From NCBI RefSeq assembly GCF_001646655.1, contig NZ_LPZN01000050.1, positions 62,001-126,000 on the forward strand: a stretch of DNA of 64,000 nucleotides, written 5' to 3'. A program made the position numbers and the translations under genes. The notes beneath the pieces were generated by a model. That model saw only the letters and a program-made list of their open reading frames with translations. It made no database searches and had not been told where the DNA came from. Source of the stretch: Rhodococcus gordoniae. Lineage in GTDB: Bacteria > Actinomycetota > Actinomycetes > Mycobacteriales > Mycobacteriaceae. The number at the start of each line of letters is the position of its first letter. Position 1 is the first letter of the stretch. Shown piece by piece: positions 62,944-64,000 of this stretch.

Positions 62944-64000
62944 ATGCCGCAGCCCGGAACAGACACACAGCAGACCGAAACAACGACGAAGAAAGGATCG
63001 AAGAACATCGTCCTGTGCTTCGACGGCACCGGGAACGAAATTCGCGCCACGGGGAACACCAACGTCGTCCGATTGTTCCGAGCACTCGAGAACACCACGG
63101 GCGAACAGATCGTCTACTACGACCCGGGGGTCGGCACATTCTCGTCGGCCGGCGCGTCGACACGCGTCGGGCAGAAGATCTCGCGCACGCTCGGGCTCGC
63201 ATTCGGCGTCGGAATCAAGACGAATCTCGCGGAGGCCTACGCCTTCCTGATGAACCAGTGGGAGCCGGGAGATCGAATCTATCTCTTCGGGTTCAGCCGA
63301 GGTGCGTACACGGCCCGGGCGTTTGCGGGCATGTTGCACGTCATCGGCATTCCACGACCGGCGGCAGAAAACCTCGTCCAGTATGCGATCGCCAGGTATG
63401 CGCCCCGGGGCGAGTGGACAGAGGAGAACGAGAAAGCCGCCCAGGAATTCTCCGCCACCGTGTGCCGTGCGCCGAACGGCTCGTTCTCCGTTCCTGTGCA
63501 CTACCTCGGCATCTGGGACACTGTCAGCGCCCCCGGCCTGTTCCGGCGAGACCTTCACTTCGTGAAGACCGAGGACCTCCCGAATGTGGAAGCAGGTCGG
63601 CATGCCGTCTCGATCGACGAATATCGCAGGCCGTACAAGGCGGACTTGGTGACGAACGCGGCGATCCAAGAAGCCTGGTTCACCGGCGTCCATTCCGACG
63701 TGGGTGGCGGATTCAAGGACGACAGACTCGCCAACATCTCGCTTCTGTGGGTGCTCGACGGGGCACGTGAGCACGGGGTACTGCTGCGTCGGAAAGCGGA
63801 GTTGCGTGGACTTCCCCAGCGGGACAAAGAGTACGCAAAGGCGAAGCCGAATCGTATGGGCCGGATCTGGATCCTTGCCGGTCGCACACGGCGCCCGATC
63901 CCACCCGACGCGAACTTCCACGCGAGCGTGCTGTTCCGGTGGGACGACTTCCGAGACGGCCCGGACGATCCGGCATGCATCGACGACGGCTGGTGCGACC
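62944..64000 (+). CDS. DUF2235 alpha/beta-hydrolase (Tle1-like phospholipase fold), 3' end missing
   Basis: 352 codons are present and the gene runs off the right edge. A 20-residue Thr/Lys/Gln-rich tail precedes NIVLCFDGTGNEIR, the DUF2235 opening. The nucleophile elbow is GFSRG (Ser118), the acid candidate lies in GIWDTVSAPG and the histidine in GVHSDVGGGF. The fold is that of type VI effector phospholipases (Tle1), but no secretion genes or signal peptide are seen, and free-standing DUF2235 proteins are widespread in actinobacteria. Substrate unknown. GGGAG lies upstream of the ATG at 62944. Confidence 0.85.
   Translation, partial: MPQPGTDTQQTETTTKKGSKNIVLCFDGTGNEIRATGNTNVVRLFRALENTTGEQIVYYDPGVGTFSSAGASTRVGQKISRTLGLAFGVGIKTNLAEAYAFLMNQWEPGDRIYLFGFSRGAYTARAFAGMLHVIGIPRPAAENLVQYAIARYAPRGEWTEENEKAAQEFSATVCRAPNGSFSVPVHYLGIWDTVSAPGLFRRDLHFVKTEDLPNVEAGRHAVSIDEYRRPYKADLVTNAAIQEAWFTGVHSDVGGGFKDDRLANISLLWVLDGAREHGVLLRRKAELRGLPQRDKEYAKAKPNRMGRIWILAGRTRRPIPPDANFHASVLFRWDDFRDGPDDPACIDDGWCD

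Noticed and set aside
62944-64000. Type VI secretion effector
   Set aside because: Only the catalytic fold matches; no VgrG, Hcp, PAAR or immunity gene is present, and type VI secretion is not expected in this kind of organism.

Overview
The window is high-GC actinobacterial DNA with a mycolic-acid cell-envelope gene set: FabG1/InhA, MptB, RipA, MoxR/DUF58/VWA, AcnR-controlled aconitase and OpcA-associated G6PDH. A carotenoid lycopene cyclase and many leaderless starts add to this, and together they point to a Rhodococcus-type organism (genus inferred from protein content; species not determined). From memory of the M. tuberculosis map, the gene order follows Rv1492 back to Rv1445 in reverse. 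The order is mutA, TVP38 protein, SPFH/NfeD, DUF3097, hemH-inhA-fabG, VWA-DUF58-moxR, ripA, Rv1476-like, acn/acnR, ABC-F, suf operon, sufR, mptB, ABC exporter, ctaA, Rv1455-like, qor, ctaB, then tkt-tal-zwf-opcA-pgl. Several blocks are inserted into this backbone.

Layout. 1-2.3 kb: 5' end of mutA, a divergent TVP38/TMEM64 membrane protein, and a SatD-like protein with its membrane partner. 2.3-5.3 kb: HVA1/DUF2945 and DUF2254 proteins, then a tandem glycine riboswitch ahead of an EamA exporter. 5.3-8.9 kb: SPFH/NfeD pair, DUF3097 and a hypothetical protein. 9.0-16.0 kb: the most interesting block. It holds a MurR/RpiR sugar-phosphate-type regulator, a tyrosine-phosphatase/metallophosphoesterase fusion, an Afu/Fbp-type ABC importer (lipoprotein, fused permease, ATPase) and a histidine phosphatase. 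I read it as an organophosphate import-and-dephosphorylation operon. 16-17.7 kb: methyltransferase and HxlR regulator sharing a candidate operator.

17.7-26.6 kb (minus strand): hemH-inhA-fabG, VWA-DUF58-MoxR, RipA-like endopeptidase and the Rv1476-like membrane protein. 27-34.8 kb: acnA with an AcnR operator inside its promoter, acnR, a small HTH protein, an ABC-F ATPase, lycopene cyclase and Ku. 34.9-41.5 kb: sufR-B-D-C-S-U-T, with a SufR operator lying on the sufR start codon. 41.6-48.6 kb: mptB, a two-gene ABC exporter, ctaA, a small hypothetical, qor and ctaB. 48.8-55.2 kb: the pentose-phosphate operon tkt-tal-zwf-opcA-pgl.

55.2-64 kb is accessory DNA. It carries a GMC oxidoreductase with a Tat-exported partner, a membrane protein, and a membrane-anchored Ig-like (ASH-type) protein split by a frameshift at a C6 tract. 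These are followed by an MFS exporter, a SRPBCC protein and a truncated DUF2235 hydrolase. The upstream regions of the MFS and DUF2235 genes share a 20-bp element. I saw no tRNA, rRNA, insertion sequence, prophage or CRISPR array.
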